From Microbulbifer taiwanensis (GTDB taxonomy: Bacteria; Pseudomonadota; Gammaproteobacteria; Pseudomonadales; Cellvibrionaceae): 64,000 nt of DNA. Made by a program: the position numbers and the translations under genes. Position 1 is the first letter of the stretch. Each line of letters begins with the position of its first letter. The DNA is taken from assembly GCF_014904815.1 (NCBI RefSeq), contig NZ_JACZFR010000016.1, positions 1-64,000 on the forward strand, in the 5' to 3' direction. Below the pieces are notes generated by a model, which worked only from the letters and a program-made list of their open reading frames with translations, made no database searches and had not been told where the DNA came from. Below are positions 36,894 through 46,135 of the stretch, piece after piece.

Positions 36894-38114
36894 TCAGAGT
36901 AATTTTCTGCCCTTGCCCGCCGCGATGCGCAAACGCAAGGCGTTCAGTTTGATAAAGCCCTCGGCATCCTTCTGGTCGTAGGCACCGGCATCCTCTTCGA
37001 AGGTGGCGATACGCTCGTCGAACAGACTGTCGGCAGAGCGACGGCCCACGGCGCTGACACTGCCTTTGTACAGTTTCAGGCGCACCTCACCGTTGACCAC
37101 CTGCTGGGATTCATCGATGGCCGCCTGCAGCATCTCCCGCTCCGGGGACCACCAGTAACCGTTGTAAATCAGCTTGGCGTAGCGCGGCATCAGCTCATCT
37201 TTCATATGCGCCACTTCGCGATCCAGGGTGATGGACTCGATGGCGCGGTGGGCCTTCAGCAGGATGGTACCGCCGGGGGTCTCGTAGCAGCCGCGGGACT
37301 TCATGCCCACGTAGCGGTTTTCGACGATATCCAGGCGGCCAATACCATTGGCGCCGCCGAGCTTGTTCAGCTTCTCCAACAGGGTCGCCGGGCTCATGCG
37401 CTCGCCGTCGATCGCCACAGGGTCGCCCTTCTCGAAGGTCAGGGTGATATAAGTGGGCTGGTCCGGGGCCACCTCCGGGCTCACACTCCAGCGCCACATC
37501 TCCTCCTCGGCCTCCGCCCAGGGATCCTCGAGACTGCCGCCCTCGTAGGAGATATGCAGCAGGTTGGCGTCCATCGAATAGGGGGATTTCTTCTTGCCGG
37601 AAGAGAAGTCCACCGGAATCTTGTGCTGGGCGCAGTAATTCATCAGCGATTCGCGCGAACCCAGATCCCACTCTCGCCAGGGCGCGATCACCTGGATGCC
37701 CGGTTTCAGCGCGTAGGCACCCAGCTCGAAGCGCACCTGGTCATTGCCCTTGCCGGTGGCGCCATGGGAGATGGCGTCGGCACCCGTCTCATTGGCGATT
37801 TCTATCAGGCGCTTGGCGATCAGCGGACGGGCGATGGAGGTACCCAGCAGGTACTCGCCTTCGTAGATGGTGTTGGCGCGGAACATAGGGAAGACGAAGT
37901 CGCGCACATACTCCTCGCGCAGGTCGTCGATATAGATCTCCTTGACGCCCAGGGCCTCCGCCTTGGCGCGCGCCGGCTCTACTTCCTCGCCCTGACCGAT
38001 ATCGGCGGTGAAAGTCACCACCTCGCAGCCGTAGGTTTCCTGCAGCCATCGCACAATCACCGAAGTGTCCAGACCGCCGGAATATGCCAGTACCACCTTG
38101 TCGATTTTGCTCAT
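36894..38114 (-). CDS. argG: Argininosuccinate synthase
   Basis: 406 residues, the usual length for the short ArgG type. Joins citrulline and aspartate with ATP to form argininosuccinate in arginine synthesis. The N-terminal PP-loop [13 protein letters not shown] (about residues 6-18), [17 protein letters not shown] (about 114-130), and [20 protein letters not shown] are the family signatures. ATG 38114 has GAGG 6 nt upstream; the frame continuing to 38147 is not supported. Divergent from pyrC. Confidence 0.97.
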   Translation of the reverse strand: MSKIDKVVLAYSGGLDTSVIVRWLQETYGCEVVTFTADIGQGEEVEPARAKAEALGVKEIYIDDLREEYVRDFVFPMFRANTIYEGEYLLGTSIARPLIAKRLIEIANETGADAISHGATGKGNDQVRFELGAYALKPGIQVIAPWREWDLGSRESLMNYCAQHKIPVDFSSGKKKSPYSMDANLLHISYEGGSLEDPWAEAEEEMWRWSVSPEVAPDQPTYITLTFEKGDPVAIDGERMSPATLLEKLNKLGGANGIGRLDIVENRYVGMKSRGCYETPGGTILLKAHRAIESITLDREVAHMKDELMPRYAKLIYNGYWWSPEREMLQAAIDESQQVVNGEVRLKLYKGSVSAVGRRSADSLFDERIATFEEDAGAYDQKDAEGFIKLNALRLRIAAGKGRKLL

Positions 38115-38373
38115 TGCTGTCCTCTGCTGGGAGTGTGCTGCCACCACAAAAACGCCACAGCGCCGGGCGCTGCAGGCTACGGAATTTGCGTCGGTCTGGG
38201 GGGATTATTCTTGGAGGTGTGCCCAGGATTGGCAGTCGGGCTGCCTTTTTCGGGGCGCGATTGTAGCGCCTCGGGAGCCGGACGACTAGCGGCAAGGGAT
38301 TATCCTCGCGCACTGTCTACTTTATAAACAGCAGGCACATCGCAATTTACCCGCGCTTCCGGTAGCATGCGCG

Positions 38374-38404
38374 CCACCACTCACCACCGGCCACCGACCA
38401 CAAG
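38374..38404 (+). repeat. Degenerate 7-bp repeats before pyrC
   Basis: CCACTCA-CCACCGG-CCACCGA-CCACAAG: four 7-nt units ending 2 nt before the pyrC ATG, so that no Shine-Dalgarno sequence is visible. They are related to the units at 13789, 18427 and 43047. Confidence 0.65.
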
Positions 38405-38406
38405 CT

Positions 38407-39438
38407 ATGACGGAGCAACTCACCCTTCGCGCCCCCGACGACTGGCATATCCACCTGCGCGACGGCGCCGCACTGGAGCGCACCGTCGGCGATGCGGCAC
38501 GTCAATTCCGCCGCGCCATCATCATGCCCAACCTGGTACCACCGGTGGTGGATGCCGAAGATGCCCTCTTCTACCAGCTGCGCATCCGCGAGCAGATCCC
38601 CGAGGGCAACCCCTTCGAGCCGCTGATGGTAATCTATCTCACCGACAGGACCGATGCCGAGACGGTCAGGCTGGCACACGAGGCCGGCGTCATCGCCGCC
38701 AAACTCTATCCCGCCGGCGCCACCACCAACTCGGACTCCGGCGTCACTGATATAGCCAATATCTACCCGGCACTGGAGGCCATGCAGGCCTGCGGTATGA
38801 AGCTGCTGCTGCACGGGGAAGTGACCAGCTCCGACATCGACATCTTCGACCGCGAGCAGGTGTTTATCGAGAAGACCCTGTCGCGACTGGTGGACGACTT
38901 CCCGAGCCTGAAGATAGTGCTGGAGCATATCACCACCGCCCACGCGGCCGAGTTTGTGCAGAATGCCCGCGACGGCGTCGGCGCCACCATCACCGCGCAC
39001 CACCTGCTGTACAACCGCAACCATATGCTGGTGGGCGGCATACGCCCCCATTACTACTGCCTGCCGATCCTGAAGCGCGGCTACCACCAATCCGCCCTGA
39101 TCGAAGCGGCCACCAGCGGCAACCCGAAATTCTTCCTCGGCACCGACTCCGCACCCCACAGCCAGGGCAAGAAGGAGACCGCCTGCGGCTGCGCCGGTTG
39201 CTACACCGCCTTCGCCGCCATAGAGCTCTACGCCGAGGCCTTCGATCGCGCCGGTGCGCTGGACAAGCTGGAGGGCTTTGCCAGCGAGTTCGGCCCGGAC
39301 TTCTACGGCCTGCCGCGCAACGAGGGCAGCATCACCCTGGTGAAACAGCCCTGGGCACTGCCCGAAAGCCTGGATATGGGTGGCGAGCCACTGATTCCGC
39401 TGGCTGCCGGTGAGACATTGAACTGGAAGCTGGTCTGA
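38407..39438 (+). CDS. pyrC: Dihydroorotase (class II)
   Basis: 343 residues, as in E. coli PyrC. Closes carbamoyl-aspartate to dihydroorotate in pyrimidine synthesis. Zinc ligands and carbamylated lysine are conserved: H14 and H16 ([10 protein letters not shown]), K99 ([11 protein letters not shown]), H136 (LLLHGEV), H174 (LEHITT), and the aspartate in GTDSAPH. The sequence right upstream is a 7-bp repeat array rather than a ribosome-binding site, which may lower translation or mean that the mRNA begins close to the ATG. Confidence 0.96.
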   Translation: MTEQLTLRAPDDWHIHLRDGAALERTVGDAARQFRRAIIMPNLVPPVVDAEDALFYQLRIREQIPEGNPFEPLMVIYLTDRTDAETVRLAHEAGVIAAKLYPAGATTNSDSGVTDIANIYPALEAMQACGMKLLLHGEVTSSDIDIFDREQVFIEKTLSRLVDDFPSLKIVLEHITTAHAAEFVQNARDGVGATITAHHLLYNRNHMLVGGIRPHYYCLPILKRGYHQSALIEAATSGNPKFFLGTDSAPHSQGKKETACGCAGCYTAFAAIELYAEAFDRAGALDKLEGFASEFGPDFYGLPRNEGSITLVKQPWALPESLDMGGEPLIPLAAGETLNWKLV

Positions 39439-39448
39439 CCGGGACTCG

Positions 39449-39502
39449 CAGGGTGCTCCGTGCGCACCGACCGGCCAATGGTGCGCACGGCGCACCCTAC
39501 GG
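39449..39502. repeat. GGTGCGCACGGCGCACC dispersed repeat
   Basis: Arms GGGTGCTCCGTGCGCACC and GGTGCGCACGGCGCACCC form an inverted pair starting about 12 nt after the pyrC stop; likely also a transcription barrier. Confidence 0.75.
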
Positions 39503-39517
39503 CCAGAGTTTGAAAGA

Positions 39518-39656
39518 ATACCGAAGCTTGAATGGAAGGCCCTGATGCCGGTGGCGTCTCGCGGGACCTTATGAGGCAGGGATGCCGATTAGAGCCTGCA
39601 GGGATGTATTTACAGCGTGTCCCGCAAGACGCCACCGGCAGCAGGGCCGCCCCTAA
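39518..39656 (-). repeat. MITE-like imperfect palindrome, copy 2
   Basis: Reverse-orientation copy of the element at 25543-25687, with arms GCCGGTGGCGTCTCGCGGGACC and its partial complement near 39620. Direct match to copy 1 includes GCGGGACACGCTGTAAATA (read on the minus strand) and GGCATCAGGGCCTTC. It lies between pyrC and rnt. Confidence 0.8.
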
Positions 39657-39696
39657 ACTCGAACAAAACCACTCAATACCAAATTAAGGACCCCAA

Positions 39697-40368
39697 GTGA
39701 CCCCCGCCGAAGAGCCCACAGGACCAAAAAGCCCCCTCGCCCAGCGATTCCGCGGCTTCCTGCCGGTGGTGGTCGACCTGGAGAGCGGCGGCTTCAACGC
39801 CCGCACCGATGCCCTGCTGGAGATTTCCGCAGTCATCCTCGATATGGATGAAAACGGCGTGCTCTTCCCGCAGGAGACCCACAGCTTCCACCTGGACCCC
39901 TTTGAGGGCGCCAATATTGAGCAGTCGGCGCTGGACTTTATCGGCATAGACCTGGAATCCCCGGAGCGAGACGCCTGGCCGGAAGAGATAGCCCTGCCGG
40001 AGATGTTCCGCAAGATCCGTACCGCGGTGAAAAAGCACAGCTGCACCCGCGCGGTTGTCGTCGCCCACAACGCCCACTTCGACCTCGGCTTTATCAACGC
40101 CGCCGTGGAGCGCTGTGGCATCAAGCGAAATCCCTTCCACCCTTTCTCCTGCTTCGACACCGCCAGCCTCGCCGGCCTCGCCTATGGGCAGACGGTACTG
40201 GCCAAGGCCTGCCAGGTGGCCGGAATCGAATTCGATAACAGCAGCGCCCACTCCGCCGAGTACGACGCGGAGAAAACCGCCGAGCTCTTCTGCGGCATAG
40301 TGAACAAGTGGCGGGAAATGGGCGGATGGCCGCTGCCGTCGCCGGCGGAGTCCGAGCGGGAAGACTGA
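39697..40368 (+). CDS. rnt: Ribonuclease T
   Basis: 223 residues. A DEDD-family 3'-5' exonuclease that trims tRNA and other stable RNA ends. ExoI motif VVVDLESGGF (D27, E29), ExoII VVAHNAHFDLGFI and ExoIII HSAEYDAEKTAELF are all present, as are the Phe residues in FDTASLAG and RNPFHPFSCF. Translation starts at GTG 39697 behind AAGGA. Confidence 0.95.
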   Translation: MTPAEEPTGPKSPLAQRFRGFLPVVVDLESGGFNARTDALLEISAVILDMDENGVLFPQETHSFHLDPFEGANIEQSALDFIGIDLESPERDAWPEEIALPEMFRKIRTAVKKHSCTRAVVVAHNAHFDLGFINAAVERCGIKRNPFHPFSCFDTASLAGLAYGQTVLAKACQVAGIEFDNSSAHSAEYDAEKTAELFCGIVNKWREMGGWPLPSPAESERED

Positions 40369-40497
40369 CCCCCTGCTGGAGCGGATGGGCACCCCGCCAC
40401 TCCTACAACCCCGACTACAACCAAGGTCGCATTCCCAGCGCCGCGGCACCCTTCTAGGCTGCCCGGTGCCTATTCGATAAAAATAAAGGTGAATGCG

Positions 40498-42411
40498 ATG
40501 ATGACTCCCAACCCCGGGCGCGGGCTGCTCCGCCGCCTGCTGTTCGCCCTTGCGCTCTGCTCAGCCGCCGCCGGACACGCCGGCAGCTGGCAACAGAATG
40601 TCGCCATCGGCGGCTTCAGCAAGGTACACATCTACACCCCCGACAGCCATTCCGCGATCGGCGAAGGCAAGTCGCTGCTGATAGTACTGCACGGCTGCGT
40701 GCAACCGATCGACAACTACCTGACCGCCAACCTGGAAGACGCCGCCGAGGAGTTCGGCATGGTGGTGGCGGTACCGGACGCGATGAACAAGGCAGGCTAC
40801 AGCTGCTGGTCCTACTGGCAGGGCACCAGATCGCGCTCCGCCGGTGACTATAAAAACCTGATCAATCTGGCCAATGCCATGTCCGGGGACGGCGCCCGCG
40901 ATATAGACCCGGACCAGGTCTATATCGCCGGCCTCTCCTCCGGTGCCAGCTTTGCCAACACCACCGCCTGCCTGGCGCCGGACGTATTCGCCGGCGTCGG
41001 CGTCAGCGCCGGGCCGAGCATCGGCACCAGTTCCAATGGCGCCCTGGGCCCCTGTGAGAGCGCCGACGTCACCAGCCGCTGCAACAGTTACGCCGCTGGC
41101 TACGCCACTCACTTCGAAACCCAGATAGCCTCCATCGCCCACGGCACCAACGATACGACCGTCAATGGCTGCTACAACGAACAGAACGCCGGCGGCATGG
41201 CCGGCGTCTACGGCGTCGACCAATTGCCGGGCACCAATACGCTTTCCGAAGGCAGCCGCAGCGCAGAGGAAACACTCTGGGAAGATGGACGCGTCTCCAT
41301 GCTGTGGCTGAACGGTGTCGATCACTCCTGGTCCGGCGGCGAAGGCGCAAGCGGAGGCTATATCAGCAGCGCCGGCATCAACTACGCCCGTTACCTGGGG
41401 CAGTTTTTCCTCGACAACAACAAGCGCGTGGACAGGAACCAGGGGCCGCTACTCAGCAATGTGGAAACCAGCACCAGCGGCGACCGCATACTCGTCAGCG
41501 GTACCGCCAGTGATGCGGAGGGCAGCGTCGTCCAGGTGGAAGCCTCTTTTACCGCGATTGCAGCGGAAGAAAGCACCAGCACAAACGGAGGTGTGGACGG
41601 CAGTGGTTTTTTTTCCCTGACCAGCGAGCCCCTGGCAGACGATCTCTATGAAATCACAGTGGTCGCCACCGACAACGACGGTGTCGGCAGCCTGCCCTTT
41701 GCCGACACGGTGCGCTTGGGACCCGAGCCGCCGGAAACAGCGCCGGAGTTGAGCGAAATCTCCGCGCAGGCCAGCGGCCAGTGCGTCACCGTCAGCGGCA
41801 CAGTAGTGGATGTGAACCAGGACCTGGACTCGGTGTTAGTGGCATTTGCCAACGGCGATGTGATTGCCGCGGTGACCGGCACCGCCTTCAGTGCAGAGCA
41901 GTGCGACCTGCCTGGCGGCGACGGCAGTGCACAGGTTACCGCCACCGACCTGACCGGCCTCAACGATAGCGCCAGCGTTACCTTCGCTATCGACGCCGGC
42001 GCGACCGCGACACTGGATTCCCATATCACTGCCGGCCGCCTCGACTACACCGCCTATGCCAACTGCTACCTGGAGTACGGTTCCTCCACCCCCTTCCGAC
42101 TGGACGAGCACAGTATCGGCGGCGGCCAGTGCGAATGGCGCGACAACGATGCCTCCTGCGTGGGACCGCAAGTGGCCTGTTCCGGAGGTGGAGGCAGCAG
42201 CGGGGGAGGTGGTGGCGGCGGCAGCTGCAGCGAACAGACGACCTACAACTACTACCACAAGACCGCCGGCCGCGCCTACAGCACCGGCAATCCCATGGCC
42301 CCGGACTACTTCGCCAGTGGCAGCGACGATCCAATGACCGGCTCCACCTGGGGCTGGAACACCCTGCACAGTGATGACAGCAGCAGCTGGCAAATGGGGG
42401 CCTGCCCCTGA
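40498..42411 (+). CDS. Secreted PHB-depolymerase-family esterase with C-terminal accessory domains
   Basis: 637 residues. Signal peptide (RRLLFALALCSAAAGHAG) then an alpha/beta-hydrolase domain (about 25-295) with the oxyanion HGC motif (VLHGCVQP), lipase box GLSSG (nucleophile S147) and a likely catalytic His in GVDHSWSGGEG. This is the extracellular poly(3-hydroxybutyrate) depolymerase/LpqC-type esterase family. Two Ig/cadherin-like repeats follow (about 310-405 and 410-510), then a Cys-rich domain, a Gly-rich linker and a C-terminal module with TYNYYHKTAGRAYS and TWGWNTLHSDDSSSWQ, probably polymer-binding. The substrate could be PHB or an esterified polysaccharide. ATG 40498 follows AAAGGTGA. 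Confidence 0.85.
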   Translation: MMTPNPGRGLLRRLLFALALCSAAAGHAGSWQQNVAIGGFSKVHIYTPDSHSAIGEGKSLLIVLHGCVQPIDNYLTANLEDAAEEFGMVVAVPDAMNKAGYSCWSYWQGTRSRSAGDYKNLINLANAMSGDGARDIDPDQVYIAGLSSGASFANTTACLAPDVFAGVGVSAGPSIGTSSNGALGPCESADVTSRCNSYAAGYATHFETQIASIAHGTNDTTVNGCYNEQNAGGMAGVYGVDQLPGTNTLSEGSRSAEETLWEDGRVSMLWLNGVDHSWSGGEGASGGYISSAGINYARYLGQFFLDNNKRVDRNQGPLLSNVETSTSGDRILVSGTASDAEGSVVQVEASFTAIAAEESTSTNGGVDGSGFFSLTSEPLADDLYEITVVATDNDGVGSLPFADTVRLGPEPPETAPELSEISAQASGQCVTVSGTVVDVNQDLDSVLVAFANGDVIAAVTGTAFSAEQCDLPGGDGSAQVTATDLTGLNDSASVTFAIDAGATATLDSHITAGRLDYTAYANCYLEYGSSTPFRLDEHSIGGGQCEWRDNDASCVGPQVACSGGGGSSGGGGGGGSCSEQTTYNYYHKTAGRAYSTGNPMAPDYFASGSDDPMTGSTWGWNTLHSDDSSSWQMGACP

Positions 42412-42487
42412 GAAATCGCAGGGAAACGGAGCCGCGCGACTCTATCATCTGCGAGATTAGAGCGTTGCCATTCAGAGGAGATGAGGT

Positions 42488-42688
42488 ATGAACTCCCCCA
42501 AGTGCGGCCTGCGCCTTTCCAGCGTATTGTTCGGTCTGATGTCCCTGGGACAGTTGTGGCGACTGATAGCGCAACCGCAGCTGCAACTGGACGGCGCACC
42601 CGTGCCCACCTGGCCAAGCGCCATCGCGTTTATCCTACTGCTGGTTCTCTGCCTCTGGCTGTGGAGGCTGTCAAACAGGACCAATTGA
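42488..42688 (+). CDS. Small membrane protein, unknown
   Basis: 66 residues with two hydrophobic segments (LSSVLFGLMSLGQLWRLIA and PSAIAFILLLVLCLWLWRLS) separated by a short polar loop. Strong ribosome-binding signals (GAGGAG and TGAGG) precede the ATG and a terminator follows, so the gene is likely real and monocistronic. No family recognised. Confidence 0.7.
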   Translation: MNSPKCGLRLSSVLFGLMSLGQLWRLIAQPQLQLDGAPVPTWPSAIAFILLLVLCLWLWRLSNRTN

Positions 42689-42711
42689 GTTACAGCGACA
42701 TAAACAATGGC

Positions 42712-42742
42712 AAGCCCGGTGGACCAGTCGGGCTTTTTAATG
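42712..42742 (+). terminator. Rho-independent terminator
   Basis: AAGCCCG (42712-42718) pairs with CGGGCTT (42729-42735), followed by TTTAATGTTTTT. Terminates the small membrane protein gene. Confidence 0.8.
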
Positions 42743-42819
42743 TTTTTCGCCATCGAGAACCGTTGCTGAGTGACCTTTAGGCAGACGGGTGATTTTTTGT
42801 GCAGACTCGTGTAGAATGG

Positions 42820-42840
42820 CCGGTTCACGCATAGAACCGG
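42820..42840 (+). promoter_or_regulatory. 5'-UTR hairpin overlapping the Shine-Dalgarno
   Basis: CCGGTTC (42820-42826), 7-nt loop, GAACCGG (42834-42840). The terminal GG of the stem begins the GGAAA ribosome-binding site of the next gene, so pairing could limit translation. Confidence 0.45.
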
Positions 42841-42849
42841 AAATTTATT

Positions 42850-43047
42850 GTGGCCAAGAAAGCTTCCGCTGCTTCCAAACGCAAGCAGCCCACCTCCGTA
42901 GAAACCCGCGAGAGCATCGAGGAACAGGTGCAGGCCTTTCTCGCCAAGGGTGGTGAAATCCAGCAGGTGCCCAAGGGCGTGAGCGGGCAGACCAACACCT
43001 CCGGCCCCAAACATATCACCCTGGGCAAGAAGCCAAGGGCTTCCTGA
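42850..43047 (+). CDS. Small conserved-looking basic protein, unknown
   Basis: 65 residues from GTG 42850 (AKKASAASKRKQPTSVETRES...). A Lys-rich N-terminus, a predicted helix (SIEEQVQAFLAKGGEIQQVPKG) and a basic tail (HITLGKKPRAS). It resembles short gammaproteobacterial hypothetical proteins that share a FL..GG.IQ..P.G.SG pattern, possibly nucleic-acid or ribosome associated, but no function is assigned. GGAA lies 8 nt before the start. Confidence 0.7.
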   Translation: MAKKASAASKRKQPTSVETRESIEEQVQAFLAKGGEIQQVPKGVSGQTNTSGPKHITLGKKPRAS

Positions 43048-43093
43048 GTGGTCGATGGTCAGTGGCCGGTACCGTTAACCACTGACCACTAGC
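43047..43093. repeat. Inverted pair of degenerate 7-bp repeats
   Basis: GTGGTCG-ATGGTCA-GTGGCCG, a 13-nt gap around CCGGTACCGTTAA, then AACCACT-GACCACT. The arms TGGTCAGTGG and CCACTGACCA form a hairpin between the convergent 65-residue gene and secF, where it could act as terminator. Confidence 0.7.
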
Positions 43094-43108
43094 CAATCGC
43101 CGCTTCGA

Positions 43109-44110
43109 TCAGGGCATTTCCTCCAGCTCCGCCCCTTCCTTCACCGGCGGCATCAGGTCTTCCTTGGTGATATTCATCGCCATCAGCACGTTTGCAGCCA
43201 CATACACGGAAGAATAGGTACCCACTACCACGCCGACGATCAGGGCCAGCGAGAAGTTGTGGATCAGCTCACCGCCGAAGAACTGCAGCGCCCAGAGCAC
43301 CAGCAAGGTGGTGAACGAGGTCATGAAGGTACGGCCCAGGGTCTGGCTGATGGAAATATTGATAATTTCCTCGGAACTCGCCTTGCGCACCTTGCGGAAA
43401 TTCTCGCGGATACGGTCCGCCACCACGATGGTGTCGTTCAGTGAGTAACCGATCACAGCCAGCACCGCCGCCAGCACTGTCAGGTCGAAATCCAATCTGA
43501 GCAGGGCGAAAAAGCCCAGCACAATGATCACATCGTGGGCCAGGGCCACCACGGCACCGACCGAAAACTTGTACTGGAAGCGCAGCGCCACATAGGCCAT
43601 GACCACCACCAGTGCGAACAGCATGCCGAGGCCGCCGTCGTCGCGCAGCTCCTCACCGATCTGGGGACCCACCATCTCCACACGGCGCAGTTCCACATCG
43701 CCAGCGGAGTTCTGCTCCAGCACGGCCACCACCTTGTCGCCGATGGATTGGGAGGCTTTTTCGTCCCGGGCGCTGACCTGTGTCTGCTCTTCGGCCACCT
43801 CGGGCGGCAGCTTGATCAGGATTTCGTGATCGGAACCGAAACGCACCACCGAGGCGCCTTCGTAACCGGCTGCATCCAGCTGGCTACGCACGTCGTCGAT
43901 GCGCGGTGCCTGTTCGTAGCCCACTTCAATCTGGGTACCACCGGTAAAATCGAGGCCGAACTGCAGGCCGTTCATCGCCAGCGCAGTGATGGCCGCAATC
44001 ACCATGGCGATGGATACCGCCGCGGCCAGCTTGCGCCAGCGCATGAAATCGATCACGCGCTTGCCCATGTACTCGGTAATCTTGCCGTTTTCCACTTTGC
44101 TCTCGCTCAT
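43109..44110 (-). CDS. secF: Protein translocase subunit SecF
   Basis: 333 residues, six membrane helices with a large periplasmic loop (about residues 55-150). Signature GLQFGLDFTGGTQIEVGYEQ, and helices with GYSLNDTIVVADRIREN and TSFTTLLVLWALQFFGGE. With SecD it uses the proton gradient to pull secreted proteins out of SecYEG. ATG 44110 (MSESKVENGKITEYM) is the likely start, 11 nt after secD. Confidence 0.96.
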   Translation of the reverse strand: MSESKVENGKITEYMGKRVIDFMRWRKLAAAVSIAMVIAAITALAMNGLQFGLDFTGGTQIEVGYEQAPRIDDVRSQLDAAGYEGASVVRFGSDHEILIKLPPEVAEEQTQVSARDEKASQSIGDKVVAVLEQNSAGDVELRRVEMVGPQIGEELRDDGGLGMLFALVVVMAYVALRFQYKFSVGAVVALAHDVIIVLGFFALLRLDFDLTVLAAVLAVIGYSLNDTIVVADRIRENFRKVRKASSEEIINISISQTLGRTFMTSFTTLLVLWALQFFGGELIHNFSLALIVGVVVGTYSSVYVAANVLMAMNITKEDLMPPVKEGAELEEMP

Positions 44111-44120
44111 TGCCAACCCC

Positions 44121-45989
44121 TTAAATCCAAAGCTTCTGCACACGGCGACCGCCGTAGAACAGGTTAACCAGCGCGCGGGTACCCATGATGGCGCTGAACA
44201 TGGAGGTCAGGATGCCGATAGACAGGGTCACCGCAAAGCCCTGCACCGGACCCGAGCCGATCGCGTAGAGAATCACCGCGACAATCAGGGTGGTGATGTT
44301 GGCATCGACGATGGTGCTGTAAGCGTTATCGAAGCCGGCGGTGATCGCCGACTGGGGCGGCATGCCATTCCTGAGTTCCTCCCGTATTCGCGAGAAGATC
44401 AGCACATTGGCATCCACCGCCATACCCACGGTCAGCACGATACCGGCGATACCGGGCAGCGTGAGGGTGGCGCCGAGTATCGACATCACCGCCACCAACA
44501 GCACCATGTTCATCGCCAGGGCGATATTGGCGGCGAGCCCGAAGACCCGGTAGGAGATCAGCATAAAGAAGACCACCGCCAGCAGGCCTATCTGCACCGA
44601 GGTCACGCCCACCTCGATATTGTCTGCGCCGAGCGACGGCCCGATTACCCGCTCCTCGACAAAGTACATGGGCGCGGCCAGGGCGCCGGCGCGCAGCAGC
44701 AGTGCCAGCTCCTGGGCTTCCGCCGGGCTGTCCAGGCCGGTGATGCGGAACTGGCGGCCAAGGGCGCTCTGCACCGTGGCCAGGCTGATGATTTTCTTGT
44801 CGTCGGTGCGCACCTGCACCGTGGTTTCGTTGCCCTCTGCGTCCACCTTGGTTTCCGGTACGAAGCGGCTCTCGATAAACAATGTGCCCATGCGGCGGCC
44901 GACATTCTTCCAGGTGGCACGGTGCATCAGTTCGCCGCCGCGGGAATCCAGGGTGATATTCACCTGCGGGAAGCCGCTCTCGTCGTAGCCGACGCGGGCG
45001 TCGGTGACGCGGTCACCCTTGATGATGACCTTGCGCTCCAGCCAGGCGCCGCCGTACGCCTGGCGCTGCTGCTCATTGCGATACTCGAAGTACTCCTTGT
45101 TGGTCACCAGCGTGTCCGGGCGGGCTTCCATGCGGTACTCGAGGTTGGCCGTCTTGCCGATGATGCGTTTGGCCTCGGCGGTGTCCTGTACGCCCGGCAA
45201 CTCCACCACGATGCGGTTGCGGCCCTGGCGTTGCACTATCGGCTCGGCCACACCCAATTCGTTGACGCGGTTGCGCAGTGTGGTGAGGTTCTGGGTTACC
45301 GCGTAATCCTCCAGCTGCTTGATCTCCTGTTCGGACAGGGTCGCGCGCACCTCGAGGTTGTCGCCGCTACCGGATTCGGTCAGCTGCAGCTGCGGGAATT
45401 CCTTGCGCAGCGTGGAAACGGCCAGGTCGCGCAGCTCATCGCTGCGGAAGCGCGCGACGATTTCGCGCTCATCCACCAGGTCGACACTGCGGTAGCGCGC
45501 CTTGGCCGCGCGCAATTTGGCCTTCACATCCTGCGCATAGCCCTCCATATTGGTCCTGACGATGGTGTTGGTGTCGACCTCCATCAGGAAGTGCACGCCG
45601 CCGGCAAGATCCAGGCCCAGCTTCATCGGGCTGGCGCCCATGTTGGCCAGCCAATCCGGCGTGGTGGAGGCCAGGTTCAGGGCCACCACATAGTCGCTGT
45701 GGCCCAGTGCCTCCTGGATGGCGCGCTTGGCTGGCAGCTGCTCCTCGATGGAGTTGAGGCGCAGCAGCACCGCCTTGTCCCCCACTTCACCGCCGAAGTA
45801 CTCGATACCCGCCTCGTCCAGCGCCTGCTGCGCCCTGTCGAGCACGCCCTGTTCCACTTGCATGGCGCTGGACTGGCCGGAAATCTGCACGGCGGGATCC
45901 GGGGCGTAGAGGTTGGGCGCGGCGTACAGGAAGCCGAGGGCCGCAACCGCGAGAATCAGTAGGTACTTCCAGAAGGGGTAGCGATTCAT
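44121..45989 (-). CDS. secD: Protein translocase subunit SecD
   Basis: 622 residues. N-terminal helix (YPFWKYLLILAVAALGFLYAAPNLY), a long periplasmic domain with MKLGLDLAGGVHFLMEVD and VVELPGVQDTAEAKRIIGKTANLEYR, and six C-terminal helices containing GIVLTVGMAVDANVLIFSRIREELR. Works with SecF. The usual upstream gene yajC is absent; a tandem-repeat spacer separates secD from tgt. Confidence 0.97.
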   Translation of the reverse strand: MNRYPFWKYLLILAVAALGFLYAAPNLYAPDPAVQISGQSSAMQVEQGVLDRAQQALDEAGIEYFGGEVGDKAVLLRLNSIEEQLPAKRAIQEALGHSDYVVALNLASTTPDWLANMGASPMKLGLDLAGGVHFLMEVDTNTIVRTNMEGYAQDVKAKLRAAKARYRSVDLVDEREIVARFRSDELRDLAVSTLRKEFPQLQLTESGSGDNLEVRATLSEQEIKQLEDYAVTQNLTTLRNRVNELGVAEPIVQRQGRNRIVVELPGVQDTAEAKRIIGKTANLEYRMEARPDTLVTNKEYFEYRNEQQRQAYGGAWLERKVIIKGDRVTDARVGYDESGFPQVNITLDSRGGELMHRATWKNVGRRMGTLFIESRFVPETKVDAEGNETTVQVRTDDKKIISLATVQSALGRQFRITGLDSPAEAQELALLLRAGALAAPMYFVEERVIGPSLGADNIEVGVTSVQIGLLAVVFFMLISYRVFGLAANIALAMNMVLLVAVMSILGATLTLPGIAGIVLTVGMAVDANVLIFSRIREELRNGMPPQSAITAGFDNAYSTIVDANITTLIVAVILYAIGSGPVQGFAVTLSIGILTSMFSAIMGTRALVNLFYGGRRVQKLWI

Positions 45990-46135
45990 GCTGCTCTCAT
46001 TGTTGTAGTGCGGCCATCACGGCCGGTAAATCTTGGCAATGTCGGGGGATATGCGGGCGCCAACGGTGGATTGCAAGGCGCGGAGCCCCCAGGTGGGGGC
46101 CGATTATACGGGGATAGGGTTGGGGTACAAATCGA

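Noticed and set aside
43986..45962. 658-residue open frame antisense to secD
   Set aside because: Shadow of secD with no recognisable motif.
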